NCBI GenBank assembly: GCA_023151115.1
Contig: JAKLJP010000023.1
Location: 84,922 to 148,921, forward strand
Origin: Anaerolineae bacterium
GTDB taxonomy: Bacteria; Chloroflexota; Anaerolineae; 4572-78; J111
Reading direction: 5' to 3'
DNA length: 64,000 nt
Below the pieces are notes generated by a model. The model saw only the letters and a program-made list of their open reading frames with translations. It was not told the origin of the DNA and did not search any database. A program made the translations under genes and the position numbers. Shown here in pieces: positions 36,791-47,469 of the stretch. How positions within the stretch are numbered: the first letter of the stretch is position 1; each line of letters opens with the position of its first letter.

Positions 36791-37864
36791 TTAATGCTTC
36801 AATTCATCCAACCGCGCTCGCATTGCTTCCGCGTCGCCGACGGCTGAAACCTTGATTTTGCCGCTGACAATGTCCTGCCGGGCCCGCTCGACCGCCGCCG
36901 CCACATCAGCCGGAACATCGGCCGGCAAATCGAGCAGCCGGACGCCGCCGCCGGCCACATCCATGCGGTACTCCTTGCCAAAATTACCGGTATCAATGTC
37001 GTTGATCATGGTTTCGTATACACCGGTATAATCAAACACAACTGATGTCAGCAAGACATCCTTATAGTCGGCGCTTTTGTCGCCAATAACGTCAATGAAG
37101 CGGGCTTTGCCACCCGCCGCATTGTGCTCCTGGATGGCTTGCAGCATGCCAAACGAAGCGCCGTCGCCCATGCCAAAGATGATATCCGCGCCGGCAGCCA
37201 GTTGCGATTCGGTCACTCGTTTGGCCCCGGCGGCGTCTTCGTAAGCCGCCTCGCCAATCACGCTGTAGATAATTTCTACTGCCGGATCGGTCGCTTTGAC
37301 CCCCTCGGCAAAACCGATGGTCATAAAATTCCAGGTCGGTGGTTCGCCGGAGACAACAATGCCTACTTTTTTGCTGCCCGACAGTTTGGCCGCCAAAATC
37401 CCCGCTAAGTAGGCCACTTCCTGGGCCTGGGTTTCAACATCGGCCACGTAAGGACCTACCGCGCCGGGGTTTTCGACAACGGCCACGTTGATCCTGGTCT
37501 GCTGGGCAAACTCCGGGCAGACGGTCTGGTAGCCGCTGGCGTGGCAGATGAGCAAATCAAAGTCACGCTCGGCCAGGTCGCGCAGCACCGGGGTGATGTC
37601 GTCATAGCCGAGGTTTTCGGCCACTTCCAGCTCAAAGCCTAGCTTTTGCTGCACCTGAACCATTGCGTCGGCGGCCTGCTGGTTCCAGCCCTGATCGGTT
37701 TGGCTGGCCGGCAGCAGCACCGCCACTTTCTCCACTTTTGCTCCGGTGCTGGCGGCTGCTTCCGTTGTCGCCGCCGGGGCTTCGGCAGGGGCGGGCGTCA
37801 TCGCCTGGCAAGCTGCCATGCTTAGCATTAAAATGACAAGCCAAAGATAGATAAGATACTTCAC
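36791..37864 (-). CDS. BMP family ABC transporter substrate-binding lipoprotein
   Basis: 357 residues from GTG 37864 with GGAGGAG upstream; a longer frame to 37906 lacks support. Lipobox MAAC (Cys19), then an Ala/Pro/Thr linker, then the BMP/PnrA fold with KVAVLLPASQTDQGWNQQA, YDDITPVLRDLAER, VGIVVSGEPPTWNFMTIGF and DIIFGMGDGASFGMLQAI. Family members bind purine nucleosides or related compounds. It is the last gene of a four-gene transport operon read leftward (ATPase, permease, permease, binding protein). Confidence 0.92.
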   Translation of the reverse strand: MKYLIYLWLVILMLSMAACQAMTPAPAEAPAATTEAAASTGAKVEKVAVLLPASQTDQGWNQQAADAMVQVQQKLGFELEVAENLGYDDITPVLRDLAERDFDLLICHASGYQTVCPEFAQQTRINVAVVENPGAVGPYVADVETQAQEVAYLAGILAAKLSGSKKVGIVVSGEPPTWNFMTIGFAEGVKATDPAVEIIYSVIGEAAYEDAAGAKRVTESQLAAGADIIFGMGDGASFGMLQAIQEHNAAGGKARFIDVIGDKSADYKDVLLTSVVFDYTGVYETMINDIDTGNFGKEYRMDVAGGGVRLLDLPADVPADVAAAVERARQDIVSGKIKVSAVGDAEAMRARLDELKH

Positions 37865-37940
37865 GGGTGTGATCTCCTCCTGAGTATAGCTTTTCGGGAG
37901 TGGCAAAGGCTAAGCTTTTGCACTCCAAGTATTTAATCCG

Positions 37941-38879
37941 TTACCGCTGATCCCGCTCATACGGCAGGCCCAATGCCGCCGGAAGTTGAGTCCGCCTGGC
38001 CAGAATGATCAGAGCGACAATAATCCCGATGTAAGGCAGCATCAGGACAAATTCGGGCCGCAGGTCCACCCCAATAATTTGCAGACCAGTGGACAGTGAG
38101 CGCAGCGTGCCAAAAAGCAGCGCCCCAAAAAATACCCGATAGGGCTGCCATTTGCCCAGCATAGCAATGGCGATGGCAATAAAGCCCTGTCCCACTGTCA
38201 TCCCTGGCACAAAGAAGTTGAGATCGCCCACCGACAAAAACGCCCCGCCCAACCCAGCCATGACCCCGCCGATCATGATCGCCAGGTAGCGTGTCTGGGC
38301 CACGTTGACCCCGGCTGCGTCGGCGGCCAGGGGACTTTCGCCGGCAGCCCTGACTTCGAGGCCAAAGCGCGTGTGTTTCAGCAAAAAGGCACAGCCAACC
38401 ACCAGCAGCCAGGCCAGATAAACAAGCGGCTGCTGGTTAAACAAGGCCGGCCCCAGAATAGGCAGGTCGCTCAACCAGGGAACCGCTACTTTGGCGGTGC
38501 TGAAGGTCAAGGTAGGAAAGCGCTGGCCGTAAAAATCGCGGAAAAGAAAGCCGGTGGACCCTTCGGCCACCAGGGTGATGCCCAAACCAATAATCACCTG
38601 ATCCACCCGCAAACTAATCGCCAGAAAGCCGAACAGCAGGCCTAACAGCAGGCCGGTGGTTGTGCCGGCAGCCAGCCCGGCAACCATACTTTGGGTGGTG
38701 AGGGCCGCATAAAACCCGGCAAAAGCGCCGCTGAGTAGCATGCCCTCCAACCCCAGGTTCAGCAGCCCGGCCCGCTCGGCAAAGGTTTCGCCCAGGGCAG
38801 CCAGCAGCAGCGGCACGGCGGCAATCAGCCCGGCGCTCAACAAAGCCGTGATAAAAATTTGCCACTGGGCGGCGGTCAT
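37941..38879 (-). CDS. ABC transporter permease, nucleoside type (BmpC/NupQ-like)
   Basis: 312 residues of an inner-membrane permease of the branched-chain/BMP class, with about eight to ten hydrophobic segments. Near the start LNLGLEGMLLSGAFAGFYAA is a signature of this group, and GESPLAADAAGVNVAQTRYLAI is the cytoplasmic ATPase-contact loop. Its ATG overlaps the stop of the upstream permease by 4 bp, so translation is coupled. Confidence 0.92.
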   Translation of the reverse strand: MTAAQWQIFITALLSAGLIAAVPLLLAALGETFAERAGLLNLGLEGMLLSGAFAGFYAALTTQSMVAGLAAGTTTGLLLGLLFGFLAISLRVDQVIIGLGITLVAEGSTGFLFRDFYGQRFPTLTFSTAKVAVPWLSDLPILGPALFNQQPLVYLAWLLVVGCAFLLKHTRFGLEVRAAGESPLAADAAGVNVAQTRYLAIMIGGVMAGLGGAFLSVGDLNFFVPGMTVGQGFIAIAIAMLGKWQPYRVFFGALLFGTLRSLSTGLQIIGVDLRPEFVLMLPYIGIIVALIILARRTQLPAALGLPYERDQR

Positions 38880-39922
38880 GGCTCCAACCCTCGCCGGTAG
38901 CGACGTTCAAGATAGGTACTGATGGCAAAAAAGAGCAGCATCAAGCCTTCCAGCAGCGGCACAAAATAGGCCGGGATGCGGGCAGTGCGGGCCATTGCCT
39001 CGCCGCCAAAAAGCAAAAAGGCAAAAAAATAAGCAAAGGGAATAACCAGCAGGCCGTTGAGTCGGGCCAGAAAAACCAGGGCAAAGGCAGTCAGGCCGTA
39101 CATGGGGTTCCACTCGCCCTGGAATAAGCCCTTGACCCCCAGTACATCGTTGGCTCCGGCCAGCCCGGCCATTCCTGCGCTCAACAGCAGCGCCAGGGCG
39201 ACCAGCCGGTTGACCGGCAGACCCGCATGCAAAGCGGCTTTCCGGCTGTGGCCCAGAATGGTCAGGGCCAGGCCGGTTGCGCCGTACCGAAACATTAAAT
39301 AGGTCAGCAGCACTGCGACCAGCCCCACCAGCAGGCCGATATGAATCCGGGTAAAAGGCAAAAACGGCAATCTAAATTCGGGCGGAATGGTCGGCATCTG
39401 GGGCGCGACAACCGAGGGATCACTAAACGGCCCTTTCACCAGCCAACTGGTCAGGTAAATAGCGACGTAATTCATCATGATCGTGGTGATAATCTCGTTG
39501 AGGCCATAGCGAACCTTGAGCACCGCCGGTACAACTCCCCACACGGCCCCGCCGATAAAGGCCGCCCCGGCGCAAAGAAGCAGCACTCCTGCCAGAGGTA
39601 CGCCCCCAGCCAGGCGCGGCGCTAAAATACCGGCTAGGCTGGCCCCAATCAAAAACTGGCCGTCAATGCCGATATTCCAAACACTGGCTTTGAGCGCAAT
39701 CAGTAGGCCGGCGCTGACCAGCAGCAGCGGAGCCATTTTGATCAGCGTTTCGGTGATCCCCAGGGTGCTGCCCAGCCCCCGGCTGAGCAGAATGGCGTAA
39801 GCCTGGCCGGGGTCCTTGCCTGTCAACCACAGAAAAAGCGCGCCGCTTAAAAAAGCGGCGGCAACCGCCAGGATAGAGCTAAGCACAGGGACGAAAGGAC
39901 GGAGCCGGGCTAACTCAGGCAT
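38876..39922 (-). CDS. ABC transporter permease, nucleoside type (BmpB/NupP-like)
   Basis: 348 residues, partner permease of the one at 37941. The sequence has about ten hydrophobic stretches, IGIDGQFLIGASLAGIL (family signature) and GHSRKAALHAGLPVNRLVAL (coupling loop). Its start overlaps the end of the ATPase gene by 8 bp. Confidence 0.92.
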   Translation of the reverse strand: MPELARLRPFVPVLSSILAVAAAFLSGALFLWLTGKDPGQAYAILLSRGLGSTLGITETLIKMAPLLLVSAGLLIALKASVWNIGIDGQFLIGASLAGILAPRLAGGVPLAGVLLLCAGAAFIGGAVWGVVPAVLKVRYGLNEIITTIMMNYVAIYLTSWLVKGPFSDPSVVAPQMPTIPPEFRLPFLPFTRIHIGLLVGLVAVLLTYLMFRYGATGLALTILGHSRKAALHAGLPVNRLVALALLLSAGMAGLAGANDVLGVKGLFQGEWNPMYGLTAFALVFLARLNGLLVIPFAYFFAFLLFGGEAMARTARIPAYFVPLLEGLMLLFFAISTYLERRYRRGLEP

Positions 39923-41441
39923 CTGATAGCCCCAACATCAAGCGGCCCAGCTTCTCCCCGTTGGCCTCGCCGCGTGGGAACACCCCAACCAGGCGGCCTT
40001 TGACCATCACCCCCACGCGGTTGCTCACTTCCAAAATTTCATCCAGATCGGAGGAGATGAGCAGCACCGTCATCCCTTGATCAGCCTGGGTGCGCAGCAT
40101 CTGCAAAATAGATTCAGCCGTCAGCACATCCAGCCCCTGGGTGGGCTTGTTGCAGACGAGCAGTTTGGGCCGCCGGGCCAGTTCACGGGCGAGCAATAAT
40201 TTTTGAATATTGCCCCCGGAAAGGGTACTCAACTGCACCTCCGGTCCCGGCGTTTTGATCTTGAAGTCGCGGATCAGCCGCTGTGTATGGTCGGCAATCG
40301 CCGCCCGGTTCAACACCGTCCAGCGGGAGAAAGGCCGCTGATTGAAAACCTTCAGTACCGCATTCTCGGCCACGCTCAACTTGGGAACGCTGGCCTCGCC
40401 CAGCCGGTCGTCGGTCACATAGCCGATGCCGGCCTGCGCTGCCGCCGTTACACCTCGGTTAGTCAGGTCTAGCCCGGCCAGCATCACCTGTCCTTGGCTC
40501 ACCAGTCGCTGCCCGGCCAGAACTTCCCCCAACTCTTTTTGACCGTTGCCATCCACCCCGGCAATGCCAAAAATCTCGCCGGCTTGAAGCTGGAGGCTGA
40601 CCCCCTGCACCGCCGGTACGCCACGATCATCCAGTGCGGTAATCTGGCTCAAAGTACAGAGGGGCGGCCCTAATACCTGGCGGGAGCGGCCAGCGCCGGT
40701 CAGATGGGTCGGGGTCGGCCCGCCGAACATGGCCGCCACAATCTGCCCGGCTAACGCACCCGGTTCTCCCTGGGCCAGATCACTGGGGCCAAACGCGCCA
40801 ACCTTTTTGCCCTCACGTAAAATGGTAATACGGTCGCTGATTTCCAGCGCTTCATCTAATTTATGGGTAATAAATACGATGCCGATACCTCTATTTTTTA
40901 ATTGGCTGAGAATCGCAAAAAGTTCCCGTACTTCCGGCGGGGTCAGCACGGAAGTAGGCTCGTCGAGCAGCAACAGTTGCGAACCGCGAAACAGAGTTTT
41001 GATGATCTCGACCCGCTGCTGCTGGCCCAGCGAGAGGTAGCGCACCTCGGTTCGCGGCGCAACCGCCAGGCCAAAATCGCCCAACAACGATTTGAGCTGC
41101 TGTTCGGCTCGATCTAGATCGAGCACAAAGCCTAGATCGAGACCCAGGATCACATTCTCAATGACCGACAAGCTAGGTACCAGGGTGAAGTGCTGATACA
41201 CCGTGCCAATGCCGTGCCGGAGCGCCGCCTGAGGTGACTCAAGCGTAACCTCCTGGCCGTTGATACACAGCCGGCCCCCATCAGGCCGGAGCATCCCGGC
41301 CAGAATGTTCATGAGAGTAGACTTGCCCGCGCCGTTCTCGCCCAAAATTGTATGGATTTCGCCGCCGCAAATGGTCAACCAAAGGTCATCGTTGGCCACC
41401 ACGCCGGGAAAGCGTTTAGAAATGCCTTGAATTTCGATCAG
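39915..41441 (-). CDS. ABC transporter ATPase, nucleoside/ribose type (two nucleotide-binding domains); start codon unusual
   Basis: A tandem ATPase of about 508 residues. First domain: Walker A GENGAGKST, signature LSLGQQQRVEI, Walker B LLLLDEPTS. Second domain: a degenerate P-loop (IAGVDGNGQKE), LSGGNIQKLLLAREL, and LLVCNKPTQG where the usual DEP is NKP. The first beta strand (LIEIQGISKRFPGVVAND) has no ATG, GTG or TTG before it: a stop lies at 41472-41474 and the codons between are none of these. I place the start at CTG 41441; GTG 41402 is the first ordinary codon but would cut off that strand. Confidence 0.85.
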   Translation of the reverse strand: MIEIQGISKRFPGVVANDDLWLTICGGEIHTILGENGAGKSTLMNILAGMLRPDGGRLCINGQEVTLESPQAALRHGIGTVYQHFTLVPSLSVIENVILGLDLGFVLDLDRAEQQLKSLLGDFGLAVAPRTEVRYLSLGQQQRVEIIKTLFRGSQLLLLDEPTSVLTPPEVRELFAILSQLKNRGIGIVFITHKLDEALEISDRITILREGKKVGAFGPSDLAQGEPGALAGQIVAAMFGGPTPTHLTGAGRSRQVLGPPLCTLSQITALDDRGVPAVQGVSLQLQAGEIFGIAGVDGNGQKELGEVLAGQRLVSQGQVMLAGLDLTNRGVTAAAQAGIGYVTDDRLGEASVPKLSVAENAVLKVFNQRPFSRWTVLNRAAIADHTQRLIRDFKIKTPGPEVQLSTLSGGNIQKLLLARELARRPKLLVCNKPTQGLDVLTAESILQMLRTQADQGMTVLLISSDLDEILEVSNRVGVMVKGRLVGVFPRGEANGEKLGRLMLGLSDA

Positions 41442-41520
41442 TGGTGTGAAATCCCCGCCTAATTTTTGCTTTCAAAAGTTAGGTCTATAATAGCCCCAAT
41501 CCTGATATGGTCAAGTCCAA

Positions 41521-41815
41521 ATGAGTTATGTTATTGAAGCTGCCCAGCAGTCCGGCGGCTACCTCAACACCTACTTTATGTACCAACGGGCGGCGGAACG
41601 CTGGACCAATTTGCGTGACCTGCATGAACTGTACTGCACCGGCCACTTGATCCAGGTGGCCATTGCTCATCTTGGATCACCAACCTTTCCGCCACATGGA
41701 GCGGTTGACCGGCCATGCGGTGCGGGCGCAACCGACCTCTACACCGAAACCGGCGACACCACGCTGCGCGACACCCTGGAACGGCTGTGGCAGCGCATGG
41801 TTGCGCGCCAGTGGT
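41521..41815 (+). pseudogene. GH127 (beta-L-arabinofuranosidase) fragment
   Basis: Open from ATG 41521: VIEAAQQSGGYLNTYF, ERWTNLRDLHELYCTGHLI, then an internal deletion. A shifted frame gives HMERLTGHAVRA (41692 on), and back in the first frame ATDLYTETGDTTLRDTLERL. These are adjacent blocks of DUF1680/GH127 enzymes in the right order but without the rest of the protein. There is no promoter or ribosome site. Confidence 0.75.
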
Positions 41816-41849
41816 GTTTCCCCATAGAGCGGCCCCATTTGCAGGCCCA

Positions 41850-42141
41850 ACAGCGCCCGGCGCAAATTGACCAGCACGATGGTGGGGCTCTGCTTCAGCC
41901 GTTCCACGGCCCGGCCGGGTAAAGCCGCAGCCGGGTCTGAGGCAACCGCCAGGAGCGCATTCGCCTCATCACAGGTGAGCAAATCCATCACGGTAAACTC
42001 GCCGGGATTAAAACGGGGATAGCCCCGGCTGAAATTATACTTGATACTATCCTCCCACAAGGTCAAGGCCGGTAAAAACAACTGCATTCCCGGCGTCACT
42101 TCGGTAGCCTGGGCATAGGCCGGCGTAATCAGGCCGATCAC
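41850..42141 (-). pseudogene. Formylmethanofuran dehydrogenase subunit B-like fragment
   Basis: The - strand piece contains NFSRGYPRFNPGEF, then EANALLAVASDPAAALPG and ERLKQSPTIVLVN, which match a conserved stretch of the molybdopterin-type FmdB/FwdB subunit. It runs into the GH127 relic on the opposite strand and has no more of the gene on either side. The identification is from memory of the family. Confidence 0.55.
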
Positions 42142-42283
42142 GATGCAATAGGCGCTTGAACGGAAATATAGCCAAACTCTTTACAATTATTCGGAAATGC
42201 GGTACACTACATAAAGTTGCACCTTTAAGCTTAATTCGTCAAGCGTGAAACAAAAGGTTCATGTTTTACCGGGAGAAGATGTG

Positions 42284-44701
42284 ATGAGTTCAACGCTAAA
42301 GCTGACCCGTAGCGCCACCATGCTGGTGACCCTGCTTACCCTGATCTTGCTGCTGGCCGGGTGCGAGATTTCCCGGCCCGGCGGCGGGGCCGATGCCCCT
42401 CCCAGCCAGGCTACTCCGGCAGCGGTAGTCTCGCCCCCCGCCACCACCGAGGCCACTCTGCCGCCCCCGGAAAGCACTGTCGCCACCGTCGAACCGTCGC
42501 CGGGCGAAACTACCGCCCCGGCGACTGTACCTGCGGCTGGCCCCGGCGGCGACCTGCCCGAAATGGGTTTGCCGGCCCCCACCCCGCCGCCCGCTGAACC
42601 CGTGCCGGGTACGGTGCTGGTCAAGCTCAATCCCCAAGCGTCTATCCAGGCCCGCAGCGCCGAGTTGGGCGGTGATGGCATTGTCGAGGCGGATATTCCC
42701 AGTTTGGACCAGCGGCTGCGCGAAATTGGAGCCAGCAACCTGGAGCCGGTCATCGAGGAGGTGGCCGACGCCATCCCCGACGAGAGCCTGGAAAGCCTGT
42801 CAGTTCAAGCGGTTGAAGTCAGCCAGCTTTACAGAGTCAACTTCTCTCAAGATCAAAACCCGCAAGAAGTGGCCACCAAACTAGAGCAAGACCCGACGGT
42901 TGAATTTGCCGAGCCAAACTTTGTGGCCGGGATTGCCGTCCAGCCGGTCTCTATCACCCTGCCCGAACCCCACCGCGCCCCCGGGCCGGCGGCCTTAACC
43001 CCCAATGACCCGCTTTACAGCTTTCAGTGGCATCTGCAAACCATCCAGGCCCCGGCAGCCTGGGATAGCTCTACCGGCCAGCAGGTCATTGTAGGCATTG
43101 TAGACACCGGCGTTGATTTTAGAGCCTCCGATTTGGCCGGCACCGCTCGTTTGCCCGGCTATGATTTTGTCAACAACGATAATGACCCGACCGATGACCA
43201 GGGCCACGGCACCCACGTGGCGGGCACCATCGCTCAGACCACCAATAATGGCATCGGTGTGGCCGGGGTAGCCTACAACGCCCGGATTTTGCCGGTTAAA
43301 GTGCTGGGGGCTAACGGTCAGGGCAACTATGAGAATATCATCAAGGGCATCATCTATGCCGTAGATCAAGGGGCCAAGGTCATCAACCTGAGCCTGGCCG
43401 GAAGTAGCGGCTCCCAGGCCCTGCGCGACGCCGTCCAGTACGCCAACAGTAAAGGGGTAACGGTGGTAGCCGCCGCCGGCAACCACAGCGGCGCGGTCGA
43501 ATTTCCGGCGGCCTATGATGAGTTTGTGATTGGGGTTGGTTCTGTTCGTTTTGATTCGCAGCGGCCCGACTACAGCAACTTCGGAGCGGAAGTGGACGTG
43601 ATGGCCCCCGGCGGTGATCTCGACGTTGATTTGAACGGCGATGGCTATGCCGACGGCGTTTTGCAGCAAACTTTCAGAACGCCCGGCGCCTACACCTATC
43701 TCTTTAACGAAGGTACCTCGATGGCCTCGCCGCACGTGGCTGGCCTGGCTGCGCTGCTGCTGGCCCGCAGCCCTGGCCTTACCCCAGCCATGGTCGAAAA
43801 CCTCATGGCGCAAACAGCCAAACCGGCCGGTTCCTCCGGCGAAAATGGCGCGGGGATTATTCAAGCGGCGGCAGCGCTGGCTGCCTTGGGTGGTGGAGCG
43901 GCTCCAACCGTCACCCCCGTTCCCACCACACCCGTGGCTACGCCAACTTCGACTTCTAGCCCCAGCCCGACCCCGCTAACACCAACACCACTGCCAACGC
44001 CCACCTTTACCAGTGAGCCAATCAGTGAGCATGACGGGGATTTGACTCCTACGCTGCCTCCGGTCTGTACGCCTCCGGCCTGCGGCCCTGGTGAAGTCTA
44101 TTACTGTCCCGGCGATTGCCCCGGTGGCTGTGGCACACAGTGCGCCACCCCCACCCCCGGCGTGACCCCCACCACCCCTGCGCCCATCACCGTCACCCCG
44201 GTTCCCATTACCGTCACCCCTCCGCCCACGGGTGAACTGTTATTGGGCGGTGGCTTTGAAACCGACGAAGGCTGGGTTTTTGGCGACACGCCCATTCGCG
44301 GCGGCTATGCCACCGATGTTAAGCTGGGCGGCAGCCGCGCTGTCCGCGTGGGCAATGTCTCCGACCCGGATATTTTCAGCTTTAGTTCGATCTGGCAAAA
44401 AGTGACCATCCCCGCCGAGGCCGCTCAGGCCACCCTCCAGGTCAACGTGTACCCGGTCAGCTTGGATGGGCCGGGCAGCGGCGACGTGCAAAATATCATG
44501 ATCCTCAACGAGCGTTTCCAGGTTGCCAAAACGCTGTCCAGTGAGTTGAGCAACAGCCGCGCCTGGGAAAGCCGCACTTATGATTTGTCTGAATTTCGAG
44601 GACGGACGATCTATATCTATTTCAGTGTGGTCAATCAAGGCCGCACTGGCAAACCGACGGCCCTTTACGTGGATGATGTTTCGCTTACCTGGTCGCATTA
44701 G
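42284..44701 (+). CDS. Subtilisin-like serine protease lipoprotein (S8)
   Basis: 805 residues from ATG 42284 (GGGAGAAG upstream; an in-frame GTG at 42245 is less likely). Lipobox LAGC (Cys27), then a Pro/Thr-rich spacer, an inhibitor-like prodomain (about 105-230), and the catalytic domain with Asp274 (GIVDTGVD), His308 (GHGTHVAG) and Ser479 (GTSMASPHVAG). A low-complexity Pro/Thr linker (about 545-640) with a Cys-rich patch (CPGDCPGGCGTQC) follows. The C-terminus (about 650-805) is a beta-sandwich resembling a carbohydrate- or P-domain. It acts outside the cell, tethered to the membrane. A terminator follows. Confidence 0.93.
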   Translation: MSSTLKLTRSATMLVTLLTLILLLAGCEISRPGGGADAPPSQATPAAVVSPPATTEATLPPPESTVATVEPSPGETTAPATVPAAGPGGDLPEMGLPAPTPPPAEPVPGTVLVKLNPQASIQARSAELGGDGIVEADIPSLDQRLREIGASNLEPVIEEVADAIPDESLESLSVQAVEVSQLYRVNFSQDQNPQEVATKLEQDPTVEFAEPNFVAGIAVQPVSITLPEPHRAPGPAALTPNDPLYSFQWHLQTIQAPAAWDSSTGQQVIVGIVDTGVDFRASDLAGTARLPGYDFVNNDNDPTDDQGHGTHVAGTIAQTTNNGIGVAGVAYNARILPVKVLGANGQGNYENIIKGIIYAVDQGAKVINLSLAGSSGSQALRDAVQYANSKGVTVVAAAGNHSGAVEFPAAYDEFVIGVGSVRFDSQRPDYSNFGAEVDVMAPGGDLDVDLNGDGYADGVLQQTFRTPGAYTYLFNEGTSMASPHVAGLAALLLARSPGLTPAMVENLMAQTAKPAGSSGENGAGIIQAAAALAALGGGAAPTVTPVPTTPVATPTSTSSPSPTPLTPTPLPTPTFTSEPISEHDGDLTPTLPPVCTPPACGPGEVYYCPGDCPGGCGTQCATPTPGVTPTTPAPITVTPVPITVTPPPTGELLLGGGFETDEGWVFGDTPIRGGYATDVKLGGSRAVRVGNVSDPDIFSFSSIWQKVTIPAEAAQATLQVNVYPVSLDGPGSGDVQNIMILNERFQVAKTLSSELSNSRAWESRTYDLSEFRGRTIYIYFSVVNQGRTGKPTALYVDDVSLTWSH

Positions 44702-44723
44702 CCGGCAAAAGTTACTTTTGCTC

Positions 44724-44754
44724 GCGCCGGATGAACCCCATCCGGCGCTTTTTT
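44724..44754 (+). terminator. Rho-independent terminator after the protease gene
   Basis: A 9-bp perfect stem GCGCCGGAT/ATCCGGCGC, 7-base loop, then six Ts. Confidence 0.93.
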
Positions 44755-44862
44755 ATAAACCGGATGGGGCAATGAGGAGTCGGGCATGCCCACGCGCCGC
44801 TATTGTAGCCTCGTTCGCACATAGGTGTGTTTACTCTTCGAGAATAAGATATTGGGGTAGTC

Positions 44863-45870
44863 ATGGCAATTCGGTGGGGCGCAGGCATGTGGCAACTGCC
44901 GCCGCGCCAGTTGATTGAAATTGTACAATTGTGCGAGCGCCTGGGCTACGATCAATTCTGGCACGCCAACCATAAACTCGACCGAGATATGACGGTGGGA
45001 TTGACCCTGGCCGCCGTAAATTCGCAGCGGCTTCAGCTTGGCACCTTTGTGGTTGATCCGTATGTCATCCATCCGGCCATGACCGCCGCGATGGTCGCCA
45101 CGCTTGATGAATTATCCGGCGGGCGGGCCGTGCTGGTCTTGGGCGCAGGTATGATGGGCTTTCGGGCGATGGGCTTTGAGCGCCGCAAACCCTTGGCCGC
45201 GGTCGAAGAAGCGATTGAGGTAATCCGCCGGCTCTGGGCGGGCGAGACGGTCACGCTGGCCGGAGAGGTTGTTCAAGTCAAAGAAGCCCGTCTCGGTTTT
45301 GCGGCCCGGCCCGATATACCTATCATCGTTGCCGCGCGGGGGGACCGCATGTTCCGGTTGGCCGGGCGGCTGGCGGATGGGGTGATGATTTCGACCTATG
45401 CCACGCCCGCCGGGGTTCAACACGCCTTGAGTCAGATCAGGCAAGGGGTGCAGGAGGCGGGCCGGTCGCCGGAGAGGGTCGCGGTGATCTTGCGGGTTGA
45501 CTGCTGCATTAATGACGATGAGCGGGCGGCGCGGGCGGCGGTCAAGCCGATTATCGCCGGATCGCTGGGCAGCAGTTACCCGGACCGCGCTTTTGTCGAG
45601 ACGGTGGGGCTGACCGTGCCCGCCGAACTGGAAGCCATTATCCACGAGGGCGACGAAGAGCGCATCTGGGCGGCGGCATCGCTGGTGCCCGATGAATTTG
45701 TAGAGCAGTTTGCCTGGGCCGGCCCCGCCGAGCAGGTCGCCGCGCAGGTGGCCCAGGTGGTTGACCTGGGCCTGACCCATATCACCATCTTGCCCAACCC
45801 CCCCGAGGCCGTTAGACCGACCCTCAACGCTTTTGCCAGAGAGGTGATGCCAAAATTTAGCCAAAGGTGA
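44863..45870 (+). CDS. LLM class flavin/F420-dependent oxidoreductase
   Basis: 335 residues, luciferase-like TIM barrel. Visible: RWGAGMWQLPPRQL at the start, TLAAVNSQRLQLGT, GRAVLVLGAGM, PIIVAARGDRMFRLAGRLADG (cofactor phosphate region) and GLTHITILPNPP at the end. The pattern resembles the methylene-tetrahydromethanopterin reductase branch that uses coenzyme F420, but FMN use cannot be excluded. It stands alone; the ribosome site is weak (GGGGTAG). An M1 element copy follows the stop by 8 bases. Confidence 0.88.
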   Translation: MAIRWGAGMWQLPPRQLIEIVQLCERLGYDQFWHANHKLDRDMTVGLTLAAVNSQRLQLGTFVVDPYVIHPAMTAAMVATLDELSGGRAVLVLGAGMMGFRAMGFERRKPLAAVEEAIEVIRRLWAGETVTLAGEVVQVKEARLGFAARPDIPIIVAARGDRMFRLAGRLADGVMISTYATPAGVQHALSQIRQGVQEAGRSPERVAVILRVDCCINDDERAARAAVKPIIAGSLGSSYPDRAFVETVGLTVPAELEAIIHEGDEERIWAAASLVPDEFVEQFAWAGPAEQVAAQVAQVVDLGLTHITILPNPPEAVRPTLNAFAREVMPKFSQR

Positions 45871-45877
45871 AAATGTG

Positions 45878-46012
45878 TGGAAACTGTTTCGCTGGCATGA
45901 TCCGCCCCGGCATGAATGCCAGAGCTATTCTACAGCGCCGGGTGAACCCGGCTTTAGCCCGGTTAATCGGGCGCTGTTCCATAGTCCGGCGATGAAGTCG
46001 CCGGAGAAGTGC
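45878..46012. repeat. M1 element, second copy (inverted, diverged)
   Basis: The four hairpins of the 12770 element are in the same order but on the opposite strand: GGCATGAATGCC, GCCGGGTGAACCCGGC, CCCGGTTAATCGGG, CCGGCGATGAAGTCGCCGG. Most of the linker sequence also aligns. The terminal repeats are not preserved well enough to show a target duplication. Confidence 0.8.
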
Positions 46013-46057
46013 TGATGGTAAGGGGTACTCTGAAGTTTCCGAATGCCCTCATTACAA

Positions 46058-46092
46058 CAAAAAAGCCAGAGCTAACCCTGGCTTTTGTTTTA
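46058..46092 (-). terminator. Terminator of the lysine aminomutase gene
   Basis: AAAAGCCAGAGCTAACC faces CTGGCTTTT with T-runs on both sides. On the - strand it ends in CTCTGGCTTTTTTG just after the kamA stop. Confidence 0.85.
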
Positions 46093-46095
46093 TCG

Positions 46096-47469
<1,374 letters not shown>

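Noticed and set aside
39915..41441. This ATPase as the missing partner of the sugar importer at 3451
   Set aside because: It is a double-domain nucleoside/ribose-type ATPase overlapping its own permeases; CUT1 sugar importers use single-domain MsmK/UgpC-type ATPases.
41677..42141. 154-codon - strand frame taken as an intact gene
   Set aside because: Its 3' half lies across the GH127 relic on the other strand, and only its 5' half resembles a known protein; treated as a fragment.
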